Below, piece after piece: positions 8,589-17,508 of a stretch of DNA of 64,000 nucleotides. Numbering within the stretch: the first letter of the stretch is position 1; the number at the start of each line of letters is the position of its first letter. The position numbers and the translations under genes were made by a program. The stretch is from Geobacter sp. UBA5735 (GTDB lineage: Bacteria; Desulfobacterota; Desulfuromonadia; Geobacterales; Geobacteraceae). The stretch is from NCBI GenBank assembly GCA_002419385.1, contig DIFZ01000056.1:1-64000 (forward strand), in the 5' to 3' direction. The notes below the pieces were generated by a model that saw only the letters and a program-made list of their open reading frames with translations, was not told the origin of the DNA and ran no database searches.

Positions 8589-9656
8589 ATGTCAGAAGCT
8601 GACAAGCATTCGAAAACAGAACAGCCCACCCAGCGCAAGCTCTCCGAGGCCAAGCGAAAAAGCTCGCCGCCGGTGAGCCGCGACATGTCGGCCACGGTCT
8701 CCCTGCTCGTTTCAATGGTGGTGCTCTACGCCCTGGGCGGGCAGATGCTGGCAGGCATCACGGAAAACTGCCGGGGAATTTTTGCCGGAATGGGAAAGAT
8801 CGCCATAACGGAAGCGAGTGCCTACAGCCTGCTCCTCAAGCAGTTTCTTTCCATCGGGCAGATTCTCGCCCCGTTCCTGGTGATGGTGATGATTGCCGGA
8901 ATCATGGGTGTCGTCATTCAGGGAAGCGTTTCCTTTTCCACCGAGAGGTTGCAGTTGAAGTTCGAGAACCTGAATCCGCTATCGGGATTCAAGCGGCTCT
9001 TCAAAAAGGAAGCTGTCGTTGAAGGCATCAAATCCATCGTAAAGATCCTTATTGTCGGCTATGTCGCCTATCGCATTCTCCGGGATGAAATGGATGGAAT
9101 ACTGTATTTGACCGATAGTGATGTGAGCGGCATCTTCTTCTTTATCAGCCATATTGCCTACAAGATCGTCATACATACGTGCGGAGTCATGATCGTGCTG
9201 GCTGTGCTGGATCTGGCCTTTGTCAAGTGGAACTATCTCCAGAACCTCAAAATGACCAAGGAAGAGGTGAAAAAAGAGGCCAAGGACACGGACGGCGACC
9301 CTCATGTGAGGGGAAAACTGAAGAAATTGCGTTACGAGAGAGCCTACCGGAGGCTTCGCCAGATCATCCCGACTGCCGATGTGGTCGTGACAAACCCGAC
9401 TCATTACGCTGTGGCGCTCAAATACGACCGGAACAGGATGGGTGCGCCGGTAGTCCTTGCCAAGGGAGTCGACCATCTGGCCCAGCGGATCAAGGCGATG
9501 GCCCGTGAAAACAATGTCATGCTGGTGGAGAACCGTTTTCTTGCACGTGAACTGTATGCCTCAGTCAAGGAAGGGCATGAAATTCCCGAATCCCTGTATG
9601 TTGCGGTTGCCGAAGTACTTGCCTACGTATACGGTATAAAGGGGAAGATGCAGTGA
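8589..9656 (+). CDS. flhB: Flagellar export substrate-switch protein FlhB
   Basis: 355 residues. The N-terminal half has four membrane helices with the usual basic N-terminus (KTEQPTQRKLSEAKRK). The cytoplasmic domain carries the autocleavage motif NPTH within VVVTNPTHYAVALKYD (about residue 268). Cleavage between Asn and Pro switches export from rod/hook to filament substrates. It closes the fliL-fliM-fliN-fliO-fliP-fliQ-fliR-flhB run; flhA follows after a 248-base gap containing its own promoter. Confidence 0.96.
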   Translation: MSEADKHSKTEQPTQRKLSEAKRKSSPPVSRDMSATVSLLVSMVVLYALGGQMLAGITENCRGIFAGMGKIAITEASAYSLLLKQFLSIGQILAPFLVMVMIAGIMGVVIQGSVSFSTERLQLKFENLNPLSGFKRLFKKEAVVEGIKSIVKILIVGYVAYRILRDEMDGILYLTDSDVSGIFFFISHIAYKIVIHTCGVMIVLAVLDLAFVKWNYLQNLKMTKEEVKKEAKDTDGDPHVRGKLKKLRYERAYRRLRQIIPTADVVVTNPTHYAVALKYDRNRMGAPVVLAKGVDHLAQRIKAMARENNVMLVENRFLARELYASVKEGHEIPESLYVAVAEVLAYVYGIKGKMQ

Positions 9657-9840
9657 CATCCTTGACAGCTTCAAGACAAAACCTTGACTCGCCTCTTTTC
9701 AAAATCCTGTCCCTGGTGAACGTGCCTGTCTGAACCTCTTCCTTTCACCCCCTTCGCTTCTGCTCCTCAAAGAGCCCGATATGCGGCCTTGGACGTCCCG
9801 ACGCGCTCCCGAACCTTCGCGGACCGTTATGCCGCAGCTC

Positions 9841-9856
9841 TGGCACAAAGGTTGCT
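9841..9856 (+). promoter_or_regulatory. Sigma-54 (RpoN) -24/-12 promoter upstream of flhA
   Basis: The site reads TGGCAC-AAAGG-TTGCT, an exact match to TGGCAC-N5-TTGCW. The start of transcription should be near 9867, leaving a leader of about 38 bases before the flhA ATG at 9905. It lies alone in the 248-base flhB-flhA gap, so flhA-flhF-fliA and probably the following flg genes form a second RpoN-dependent unit. Confidence 0.85.
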
Positions 9857-9904
9857 ATTACTGTTGTGAACGTATAACCAATTCAATTTCTTGAGGAAAA
9901 TTCA

Positions 9905-11992
9905 ATGGCATCAGGCGGCGCCGAAACAGTGGAGCTTTCATCATTCCAGAAGAACTCGGACATATACATGGCCATGGTTCTGATCGGGATCCTGGCGCTC
10001 ATGATAATTCCGCTTCCTGCTTTTCTGCTGGACATTTTTCTTGCCGCAAACATCACCATAGCGCTTGCCATCCTGCTTGTCGGGCTGTACACGACCCAGC
10101 CCCTCGATTTTTCCGTATTTCCTTCGATCCTGCTGGTTACCACGCTCTTCCGCCTTTCGCTCAACATCGCGTCGACCCGTCTCATCCTGCTCCACGGCAA
10201 TGAGGGGGTGGAGGCAGCGGGGGCAGTCATCAAGGCCTTCGGCCAGTTTGTGGTCGGCGGAAATTATGTGGTGGGTGCGGTCATCTTCCTGATCCTGGTA
10301 ATCATCAATTTCGTGGTCATCACCAAGGGCGCGGGCAGGGTTGCCGAGGTCGCCGCGCGTTTTACCCTCGATGCGATGCCGGGCAAGCAGATGGCCATCG
10401 ATGCCGACCTGTCATCAGGAATCATCACGGAAAAGGAAGCCAGAATCCGCAGATCCAAGGTTTCACGGGAGGCGGATTTTTACGGTTCCATGGACGGCGC
10501 AAGCAAGTTCGTCCGGGGCGATGCCATTGCAGCTGTTCTCATTATGCTGACCAACATCGTCGGCGGCTTTGTGATCGGTGTCTGGCAAAAGGGGATGGCT
10601 CTCGATACTGCCCTTACGAACTACACCCTGCTGACGATCGGCGAGGGGCTGGTAGCGCAGATACCCGCGCTCATCATTTCGACAGCTGCCGGCATAATCG
10701 TAACCCGTTCAGCAGATGAAAAGAATTTCGGCCATGAGATAACCGGTCAGTTTCTGAACTATCCCAAAGCGTTTTATGTTTCGTCAGGGGTTCTCTTCTG
10801 TTTCGGCATGATTCCCGGGCTTCCCCATTTCGCATTCTTTCTCCTGTCCGGCGTTGCCTATCTTGGCGGCCGCATGGCTCGCGAGAAGGCGGTCGTGGTG
10901 GAAGAGGAGGACAGCCTGTCTGCCCAGGGGGTTGCCGAGGATGGGGGCGATCACATAGCTGCCATCAGGCCGGTTGATCTCCTCGAACTGGAAGTGGGGT
11001 ACGGTCTTGTCCCCCTGGTTGATGCGTCCCAGCAGGGAGAGCTCCTGGAGCGGATCCGCACGATCAGGAAAACGTTTGCCCAGAAGATGGGATTCATTGT
11101 CCCGCCCATTCATATCCATGACAACCTGCAGCTGAAGCCCCACGAATACTCGATCCTGATCAAGGGTGCCCGGGTAGGGGGAGGAAATCTCACCGGGCAG
11201 TATCTCGCAATGGACGCTGGTACCGCTTCGGTGGAAATCGCCGGGTCACAGACGACGGAACCGGTATTCGGCCTCCCCGCGGTCTGGATCAAGGGCACGG
11301 ATCGGGAAAATGCGCAGATCTGCGGTTATACGGTGGTTGATACGACGACGATCATGGCCACCCACGTGAGCGAGATCATCAAGAAGCACGCCCATGAACT
11401 GGTGGGCCGGCAGGAACTCCAGCAGTTGCTGGACAACCTGGCAGCCGTCTGCCCCAAGGTGGTTGACGAACTGGTGCCGTCACTGCTCAACCTGGGCACG
11501 GTCCTCAAGGTCGTCCACAACCTGCTGAAGGAAAACGTTTCTATCCGCGACTTGCGGACAATCATGGAAATACTGGCCGATTACGGGGCCATGACCAAGG
11601 ATCCTGATGTGCTGACCGAATTCGTGCGCCAGGGGTTGGGTCGCTATATCGTTGAGCAGTTCAAACAGGACGACGACGTGCTGAATCTGCTCACCCTGGA
11701 CCGGCAGATCGAAGAGGTCATCGCCGAGTCCGTACAACCAGGCGATCACGGCGGATATCTTGCCATCGAACCCGGTGTGGCACAGCGGATCCTGCACAAC
11801 ATCAGGGCGGCTATGGAAAAGTTCAACCAGACAGCCAGTGTGCCGGTGCTGCTGGCATCCCCTTCGGTCAGGCGTCATGTCAAGAAACTGACGGAACGCT
11901 TCCTGCCCGGTCTGGCAGTGCTTTCTCACAATGAAATACCTCCGAACATAAAAATCCAATCCATAGGAGTGGTGACTGCTGATGCAAACTAG
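9905..11992 (+). CDS. flhA: Flagellar type III export protein FlhA
   Basis: 695 residues, normal for the family. The N-terminal half has about eight membrane helices and the FHIPEP-family signature region (TLFRLSLNIASTRLILLHG and KGAGRVAEVAARFTLDAMPGKQMAID). The C-terminal half is the cytoplasmic nonameric ring domain that docks chaperone-substrate complexes. The start ATG 9905 follows TTGAGGAAAA as ribosome binding site. The stop overlaps flhF by 11 bases. Confidence 0.96.
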   Translation: MASGGAETVELSSFQKNSDIYMAMVLIGILALMIIPLPAFLLDIFLAANITIALAILLVGLYTTQPLDFSVFPSILLVTTLFRLSLNIASTRLILLHGNEGVEAAGAVIKAFGQFVVGGNYVVGAVIFLILVIINFVVITKGAGRVAEVAARFTLDAMPGKQMAIDADLSSGIITEKEARIRRSKVSREADFYGSMDGASKFVRGDAIAAVLIMLTNIVGGFVIGVWQKGMALDTALTNYTLLTIGEGLVAQIPALIISTAAGIIVTRSADEKNFGHEITGQFLNYPKAFYVSSGVLFCFGMIPGLPHFAFFLLSGVAYLGGRMAREKAVVVEEEDSLSAQGVAEDGGDHIAAIRPVDLLELEVGYGLVPLVDASQQGELLERIRTIRKTFAQKMGFIVPPIHIHDNLQLKPHEYSILIKGARVGGGNLTGQYLAMDAGTASVEIAGSQTTEPVFGLPAVWIKGTDRENAQICGYTVVDTTTIMATHVSEIIKKHAHELVGRQELQQLLDNLAAVCPKVVDELVPSLLNLGTVLKVVHNLLKENVSIRDLRTIMEILADYGAMTKDPDVLTEFVRQGLGRYIVEQFKQDDDVLNLLTLDRQIEEVIAESVQPGDHGGYLAIEPGVAQRILHNIRAAMEKFNQTASVPVLLASPSVRRHVKKLTERFLPGLAVLSHNEIPPNIKIQSIGVVTADAN

Positions 11993-13313
11993 AACATTTC
12001 AGGCAGCAAACATGACTGAAGCACTGCATCTGGTAAAGACCGAACTGGGACCGGACGCCATGATCGTTTCCTCGCGCCGGGAACGCCGCAAGGGAATTTT
12101 CGGTCTGTTCGGCAAGCCGGTTTTTTCCATCACCGCCGCCCTTGGACCGATTCCGGAGCGACGGACTGCGTTCGCGAAGGAACCGGCCGGTTTCGAGGAG
12201 TCGACCCGGGATGAGTTCCGCAAGTCCATGCTGGAGCCGCTGGCCAGGGAGCTGAAAGAGCTCCGTGACCGGGTTGACGGCCTGCTGCTGAAAGAGAAGA
12301 GCGAACGGCAACACGTCACGCCGGTCGAGATTGCACGGGCGGAGAATGTCGGTATGCCAAAATCAGACAGGTGCCTGCCTGGCGTCTCTCCCGTTGATGG
12401 CAGTCCGGTTCTGAAAAATGGGGTCACGGATGGCGTGGTTTCCGAGCCGTCGTCGTTTGCTTCACTGGTGGTTCGGTCTCTCGACGCTGCACCTGAACAT
12501 GCCGCCGAAACCGGGTTGGCAGGTGTACGTAACGAAAACGGGCCTCTTGCGGAACTTTCTGCTGCTCTCCACGATGCCGGCGTGAGTGAAGCGACCATCC
12601 GCACCCTGGCAGGCAAGGCGAAGTCGCTCGGTATCGAGTTGGCCGGTTCGGAAAACCTGCGGTCAGCGTTGAAGGAGAGCATCGAGGCAACCGTCAAATG
12701 CTCCGGAGCGATCCGGATGAAAAAGAGCGGCGCACGGATTGTGGCGCTGGTCGGTCCGACCGGGGTCGGCAAAACCACTACGGTCGCTAAACTGGCTGCC
12801 CACTATACTCTCGGCAGGAAAGCCAGCGTTGCGCTCATTACCGTAGATACCTTCCGTGTCGGCGCGGTCGAACAGCTCAAGACCTATTCCCGGATCATGG
12901 GAGTGCCGCTGGAAGTTGCCTCTACGCCTGCAGAGGTGCAGAAGGCTGTGGATTCTCATGGGGATAAGGATCTGATCATCATCGATACGGTTGGTCGCAG
13001 CCCACGGGATAACGAGACCATCGAAAGCCTGCGCGAAATGCTGCAATTTCCCCAGCCAATAGAGATCCACCTCTGCGTGGCCGCCACGACCCGCGATAGC
13101 GAGTTGCGATCCATAGTGAAGAGTTTCAGTGTGCTGCCTGTTTCGCGGCTGCTGTTTACCAAGCTTGATGAAAGCAGCTCTTTCGGCTCCATCATCAACC
13201 TGCAGATCGAGAACAAAATGCCGTTGTCCTACTTCACCAGGGGGCAACGGGTTCCCGAAGACATTGAACCGGCCAGCGCAAAAAAGGTGGCTGAACTCCT
13301 TTTCGGAGAATGA
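11982..13313 (+). CDS. flhF: Flagellar SRP-type GTPase FlhF
   Basis: 443 residues. A FlhF-specific N-terminal segment (MQTRTFQAANMTEALHLVKTELGPDAMI) is followed by a long variable basic linker, then the N and G domains of SRP GTPases. Key motifs are G1 GPTGVGKTTT (about residue 260), the TVDTFRVGAVEQL segment, DTVGRSPRD (G3) and FTKLDE (G4). FlhF selects the position and number of polar flagella, normally together with FlhG. The flhG gene expected next is not present; fliA follows after 87 bases. Confidence 0.95.
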   Translation: MQTRTFQAANMTEALHLVKTELGPDAMIVSSRRERRKGIFGLFGKPVFSITAALGPIPERRTAFAKEPAGFEESTRDEFRKSMLEPLARELKELRDRVDGLLLKEKSERQHVTPVEIARAENVGMPKSDRCLPGVSPVDGSPVLKNGVTDGVVSEPSSFASLVVRSLDAAPEHAAETGLAGVRNENGPLAELSAALHDAGVSEATIRTLAGKAKSLGIELAGSENLRSALKESIEATVKCSGAIRMKKSGARIVALVGPTGVGKTTTVAKLAAHYTLGRKASVALITVDTFRVGAVEQLKTYSRIMGVPLEVASTPAEVQKAVDSHGDKDLIIIDTVGRSPRDNETIESLREMLQFPQPIEIHLCVAATTRDSELRSIVKSFSVLPVSRLLFTKLDESSSFGSIINLQIENKMPLSYFTRGQRVPEDIEPASAKKVAELLFGE

Positions 13314-13400
13314 TGACATGAAATCCATGAATACGATATGCACGGGACGGTCAGGGACGTTTTTCGGACCCTGTGATTCGCCCGAAGGATGGGAGTGATT

Positions 13401-14156
13401 ATGAACAATCTCGCGAAGAAATACGATACCGACGTGATGTATGGCCCGTTTCAGAACAGGGACGAGTTGATCATGTCGCACCTTCCCCTGGTGAAGTACC
13501 TGGTGGGCAGGGTGTCTTCCAAGCTTCCTTCTCACCTTGATCAGCAGGATCTCATGAGCGTAGCGGTCATCGGCCTGATAACTGCCGCTGAACGGTTCGA
13601 TCCATCACGGGGCATCCAGTTCAAGACCTTTGCCGAGAAGCGCGTCATGGGATCGATCATGGATGAGCTGAGGGCGCAGGACTGGCTGCCCAGGACGCTT
13701 CGTGAGAAATACAAGCGTCTCGAACAGGAGTTTGCCATCCTTGAGCAAAAGCTGGGCAGGAATCCTTCCAGCGAGGAGGTGGCGGCTGCCATGGGCATGG
13801 ACCTTGAGAAGTATTTCCAGCTCATGGAAGAAGTGCATTCTCTCTCCTTCATGAGCCTCGAAGATTTCCACGAGGACGAAGAAGGGGGATCCTTCGGTTT
13901 CCTGAATTTTCTGGCCGACAACACCACGGAAAATCCCCAGAACCAGATGATTGCCAAACAACTGCTCCATTCCCTTGGCGAGGCAATCGAATCCCTGCCG
14001 GAAAAGGAACGGATCGTCATCACGCTCTATTACTATGAAGAGCTCAATCTGAAGGAGATAGGCGAGGTGCTCGGACTGACCGAATCCCGTATCTCCCAGT
14101 TGCACAGCCAGGCGGTTATCAGATTGAAAGTGAAAATGAGAAATCAGGCTGCCTGA
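13401..14156 (+). CDS. fliA: RNA polymerase sigma-28 factor FliA
   Basis: 251 residues from ATG 13401, preceded by GGATGGGAG; an ATG/GTG just upstream at 13389 would swallow that site. Sigma regions are clear: region 2 (LIMSHLPLVKYLVGRVSSKLP through FKTFAEKRVMGSIMDELRAQDWLPR), region 3 (LEQEFAILEQKLGRNPSSEEVAAAMG) and region 4 (LPEKERIVITLYYYEELNLKEIGEVLGLTESRISQLHS). FliA transcribes late flagellar genes, matching the sigma-28 sites at 18684 and 25532. FlgM, encoded at 19057, is its anti-sigma partner. Confidence 0.96.
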   Translation: MNNLAKKYDTDVMYGPFQNRDELIMSHLPLVKYLVGRVSSKLPSHLDQQDLMSVAVIGLITAAERFDPSRGIQFKTFAEKRVMGSIMDELRAQDWLPRTLREKYKRLEQEFAILEQKLGRNPSSEEVAAAMGMDLEKYFQLMEEVHSLSFMSLEDFHEDEEGGSFGFLNFLADNTTENPQNQMIAKQLLHSLGEAIESLPEKERIVITLYYYEELNLKEIGEVLGLTESRISQLHSQAVIRLKVKMRNQAA

Positions 14157-14178
14157 GGGCGGTTGACAGGGAGACGAC

Positions 14179-14913
14179 ATGAACAGCGGCATGTATGCAT
14201 CACTCTCGGGTGCACTGGTTGCAGTCCAGCGGTTGGACGTGCTGGCACACAATCTGGCAAACGCCAATACACCGGGATACAAGAAGGATTGCATGAAATT
14301 CGAGGCTGTCATGGCTTCAGCCGGGACGGCTGTGCCGTCGGGGTATGCAGCGGAAGCGCCCGTACTCGTGGCAGAGAGCACGGCTATTGATTTTTCCGCG
14401 GGCCCGGTAAGCGCTACCGGCAACACTTTCGACCTCGCCCTTGACGGAAAGGGGTTTTTCGTTGTCAACACACCCGATGGGAAGGCTTATACGCGGCAGG
14501 GGAATTTCCGGGTCGACAGCGGCGGGACGCTCGTCACCGTTGACGGCTACGAAGTCATGGGACAGGGTGGCCCGGTAAGCATAAAGGGCGGTACCATCAG
14601 TTTCTCCGCAGAGGGAAAGATCTTTGTGGAAGGCGTCGAAACCGGAGCGATCCAGGTTGTGGATTTTGCACAGCCCTATGATCTGAGGAAGATCGGTCAG
14701 GGCCTTCTCGTGCCGAACGACCCGGCAGCGACGCCCCAGCCTGCACCGAAAACGTCTGTCATGCAAGGACGCCTGGAGGGTTCGAATGTTTCGGCGGTTG
14801 AAGAGATGGTGCAGCTGATCGAAACCAGCCGGTTCTTCGAAGCCTGCCAGAAAGTGATCCAGAACTACGATGCCATGACCGGCAAGGCCGTGAACGAATT
14901 GGGCAAGGTTTAA
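14179..14913 (+). CDS. flgF: Flagellar basal-body rod protein FlgF
   Basis: 244 residues. The N-terminal rod-protein motif (YASLSGALVAVQRLDVLAHNLANANTPGYKKD) and the C-terminal motif (GSNVSAVEEMVQLIETSRFFEACQKVIQNYD) flank a central domain with GKGFFVVNTPDGKAYTRQGNF. This pattern and the position directly before flgG identify the proximal rod protein FlgF. The stop is followed after five bases by the heptamer repeat arrays. Confidence 0.92.
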   Translation: MNSGMYASLSGALVAVQRLDVLAHNLANANTPGYKKDCMKFEAVMASAGTAVPSGYAAEAPVLVAESTAIDFSAGPVSATGNTFDLALDGKGFFVVNTPDGKAYTRQGNFRVDSGGTLVTVDGYEVMGQGGPVSIKGGTISFSAEGKIFVEGVETGAIQVVDFAQPYDLRKIGQGLLVPNDPAATPQPAPKTSVMQGRLEGSNVSAVEEMVQLIETSRFFEACQKVIQNYDAMTGKAVNELGKV

Positions 14914-14918
14914 AGGCA

Positions 14919-15002
14919 GGCGCAAGGCGCAAGGCGCAGGGCGCAGGGCAAAAGGCATAAGGCAAAAGGCATAAGGCAAAAGGCAAAAGGCAAAAGGCAA
15001 AA
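14919..15002. repeat. Heptanucleotide tandem array 1: 12 units of GGCAAAA type
   Basis: Twelve consecutive 7-base units start at 14919: two GGCGCAA, two GGCGCAG, then GGCAAAA and GGCATAA alternating, ending with four GGCAAAA. The units grade from GC-rich to A-rich, as if the array grew by duplication of diverging units. It lies just after the flgF stop, between flgF and flgG. Confidence 0.95.
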
Positions 15003-15018
15003 ACAGTTTCATAAAAAA

Positions 15019-15137
15019 CCTAAAACCTAAAACCTAAAACCTAAAACCTAAAACCTAAAACCTAAAACCTAAAACCTAAAACCTAAAACCTAAAACCTAA
15101 AACCTAAAACCTAAAACCTAAAACCTAAAACCTAAAA
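15019..15137. repeat. Heptanucleotide tandem array 2: 17 perfect CCTAAAA units
   Basis: Seventeen exact copies of CCTAAAA (119 bases) run without interruption and end in CTTAAAA-like decay. The array starts 16 bases after array 1 and stops 34 bases before the flgG ATG; a clean AAGGAGG ribosome binding site sits between. The unit length is not a multiple of three and the array is not translated on the coding strand, so copy-number changes would alter only the flgF-flgG leader length. Confidence 0.97.
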
Positions 15138-15171
15138 CTTAAAACTTTCAACCTTCCAAGGAGGTTTCCAC

Positions 15172-15957
15172 ATGATCAGGGCACTCTGGACTGCCGCGTC
15201 GGGAATGCAGTCGCAGCAGCTGAACATCGATGTGATTGCCAACAACCTGGCAAACGTGAACACGGCCGGTTTCAAGAAAAGCCGCGCGGATTTTCAGGAC
15301 GTGATGTACCAGAACGTCAAGACGACGGGATCGCCGGCGACGAATTCGACCCAGTCGGCTGGAATACAGATCGGTCTCGGTTCCACACCCTCCTCGGTTA
15401 CCAAGATCTTTACCGCGGGCAACATTGCCCAAAGCGGCAATGAGCTTGACATTGCCATTGAAGGAGAAGGTTTTTTCCAGATCCAGATGCCTGACGGCAA
15501 CAGCGCTTACACCCGCGCCGGCACGTTCAAGAGAGACGGCCAGGGCCGGGTCGTGACCAGTGACGGAGATCCGCTGCTTCCCGAAATCGTCATACCGAGC
15601 AATGCCACCAGCATCTCCATCGGAACGGACGGTACCGTTGCGGTCGTCCAGTCGGGGCAGTCCGGGTCGACAACCATCGGCAACCTGCAGTTGGCCACAT
15701 TCCAGAATCCTGCCGGTCTGTCGGCTCAAGGGCGCAACCTCTTCCTGCCGACCGATGCTTCAGGGAACGCATCTACCGGAACCCCGGGCCAGAACGGTGT
15801 CGGTACCGTGCGGCAGGGTTTCGTGGAGATGAGCAATGTGAGCGTCATGGAAGAAATGGTAAACATGATCGTGGGTCAGAGGGCATACGAGATAAACTCG
15901 AAAGCCGTTCAGGCTGCCGACGAAATGCTGCAGCAGGCTAACAACATGAAACGGTAG
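15172..15957 (+). CDS. flgG: Flagellar basal-body distal rod protein FlgG
   Basis: 261 residues, the exact usual length. It shows the FlgG N-terminus (MIRALWTAASGMQSQQLNIDVIANNLANVNTAGFKK), the central GEGFFQIQMPDGNSAYTRAG segment and the C-terminal EMSNVSVMEEMVNMIVGQRAYEINSKAVQAADEML. FlgG builds the distal rod. The start has a strong AAGGAGG site. It precedes the P- and L-ring genes. Confidence 0.97.
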   Translation: MIRALWTAASGMQSQQLNIDVIANNLANVNTAGFKKSRADFQDVMYQNVKTTGSPATNSTQSAGIQIGLGSTPSSVTKIFTAGNIAQSGNELDIAIEGEGFFQIQMPDGNSAYTRAGTFKRDGQGRVVTSDGDPLLPEIVIPSNATSISIGTDGTVAVVQSGQSGSTTIGNLQLATFQNPAGLSAQGRNLFLPTDASGNASTGTPGQNGVGTVRQGFVEMSNVSVMEEMVNMIVGQRAYEINSKAVQAADEMLQQANNMKR

Positions 15958-15982
15958 CGATTGCTGAAACGGGGTCAGAACT

Positions 15983-16699
15983 ATGAAAAGATGTGCTGTG
16001 TTCATCATGCTGTTCGTGCTTCTCGGACAGGTCTGTTCACCAGCCGGGGCCGCAGGGGTGACAGTGCTCCGTGAAAAGAAAGTGCGGGAGGCCATAACCG
16101 CCTATATCATGGAAAAAACGGATGGCTCGGGCCTGGAGATAAAGATCAGGAAAATCGGCTACAGCGGAGATATGCCGCTGCCTGCCGGGAAGGTCAGTTA
16201 TGAGTTCGTGGCTCCCCGGCAGTGGGAGGGCTGGGGAAGAACCAACCTGGGACTGATCGTCAGGGTTGACGAGAGTGTTGTCAGGAACATGAGTGTGCCG
16301 GTTGAAGTGGAAGCCCTTGCCGAGATGGTAGTTGCCCTCCGACCGCTGGCGAGGGGTGAGATCATTGCCGACGGGGATGTGGCTTTGCAGAAAAGAGACC
16401 TGTCCGCCATTTCGGGCAAGGTGGCGTTCGATCCTGCCGCTGTGGTCGGCAAGGTCGTGCGGATAAACATTCGCGGCAACAGTCCCGTTCGCAGCGATTT
16501 CCTGGAAAAGGTTCCCATCATCAAGTACGGGCAGATGGTCACCATCGTCGCCGAGGACGGATCGCTCCGGGTGACGGCCGCCGGAAGAGCCAAGGGGGCG
16601 GCTGCAGAGGGGGATCTGGTAATGGTGCAGAACCTCAGTTCAAAAAAAGACGTTCAGGGCCGGGTGGTGGATTCCGGTACCGTGGTGGTTGAATTCTGA
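15983..16699 (+). CDS. flgA: Flagellar P-ring assembly chaperone FlgA
   Basis: 238 residues. A signal peptide (about residues 1-23, CAVFIMLFVLLGQVCSPAGA) leads to a periplasmic protein. A SAF-type domain is seen in the second half (VALRPLARGEIIADGDVALQKRDLSAI), followed by RGNSPVRSDFLEKVPIIKYGQMVTIVAEDGSLRVTAAGRAKGAAAEGDLVMVQNLSSKKDVQGRV, typical of FlgA. FlgA helps FlgI assemble into the P-ring. Its gene lies next to flgH and flgI. Confidence 0.93.
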   Translation: MKRCAVFIMLFVLLGQVCSPAGAAGVTVLREKKVREAITAYIMEKTDGSGLEIKIRKIGYSGDMPLPAGKVSYEFVAPRQWEGWGRTNLGLIVRVDESVVRNMSVPVEVEALAEMVVALRPLARGEIIADGDVALQKRDLSAISGKVAFDPAAVVGKVVRINIRGNSPVRSDFLEKVPIIKYGQMVTIVAEDGSLRVTAAGRAKGAAAEGDLVMVQNLSSKKDVQGRVVDSGTVVVEF

Positions 16700-16754
16700 C
16701 CCCTGTGCTTTCGTGAACGAACGCATGCAGTATCAATCGTGGAGATCCGATTTT

Positions 16755-17423
16755 ATGAAGAACGCAGCTTTGGCACTCGTGATGTCGCTCGCAGCCGGAT
16801 GCATCTATCCGCCGGTGCAGATGAAACAGGACACTTTCAACGACCAGCCTCCGGCTCCCCGGGCGAGCTATGCCAACGGTTCGATCTGGCAGGAAAGCTC
16901 CTCATCCCTTGCTGAGGATTTCAAGGCGCGCAGGAGAGGAGACATCGTGACCGTGGTGATAGCCGAACAGGCGAGCGCCACCAAGGAAGCCACGACCGGG
17001 ACGAAAAGGGAAACCGGCGTGTCCGCTGCCATCCCCAATTTCATGGGCATAGAGACAACGGCTCTGGCCAATTACCTGAACCTGAACAACCTGGTCAACG
17101 CAACCACCAGCTCCAAATATGACGGAAGCGGATCCACGACCAGGAAAGACGTGCTGAGCGCAACCGTTTCAGCCCGGGTGGTGGACGTGCTCCCCAACGG
17201 CAACCTGCGGATCGAAGGGCAGCGGAGCGTGAGGGTCAACAACGAGGACCAGGTAATGATGCTGGAGGGCACTGTCCGCCCGAGAGACATCAGCCAGGAC
17301 AACATGATCAGCTCGGCGATGATTGCCGACGCTCGGATCACCTATTCAGGCAACGGCATCATCACCGATCGTCAGCAACCGGGATGGCTCATGAATCTCG
17401 TTGACAAGGTCTGGCCGTTTTGA
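16755..17423 (+). CDS. flgH: Flagellar L-ring lipoprotein FlgH
   Basis: 222 residues from ATG 16755, chosen because it gives a proper lipoprotein signal (lipobox LAAGC near residue 16). An upstream in-frame ATG at 16689 would add residues before the signal and overlap flgA. FlgH hallmarks include GSIWQESSSSLAEDFKARRRGDIVTVVIAE, DVLPNGNLRIEGQRSVRVNNEDQ and GTVRPRDISQDNMISS. It forms the outer membrane L-ring around the rod. Confidence 0.95.
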   Translation: MKNAALALVMSLAAGCIYPPVQMKQDTFNDQPPAPRASYANGSIWQESSSSLAEDFKARRRGDIVTVVIAEQASATKEATTGTKRETGVSAAIPNFMGIETTALANYLNLNNLVNATTSSKYDGSGSTTRKDVLSATVSARVVDVLPNGNLRIEGQRSVRVNNEDQVMMLEGTVRPRDISQDNMISSAMIADARITYSGNGIITDRQQPGWLMNLVDKVWPF

Positions 17424-17508
17424 TGTTGCGGCGAGAGGTTGACGACTGTCGGTCCGGGATGCTGAACGGCTGCTGCAGACAGGTTGTGCACAGGTATTGG
17501 AGTCAGGC

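Noticed and set aside
13318..13398. A 26-codon frame between flhF and fliA as an flhG remnant
   Set aside because: The peptide shows no MinD/FlhG motif (no P-loop, no DQA-type N-terminus), so it cannot be called a remnant.
14317..15012. Minus-strand open frame of 231 codons rich in FAFCLLPYAFC-like peptides, a possible novel repeat protein
   Set aside because: The peptide comes from translating the heptamer array and the reverse of flgF; it has no ribosome binding site and overlaps a sure gene.
15019..15137. CRISPR-like or telomere-like array
   Set aside because: The units are 7 bases with no spacers, so it is not a CRISPR; it is internal to an operon, so it is not a telomere. It is kept as a plain tandem repeat.
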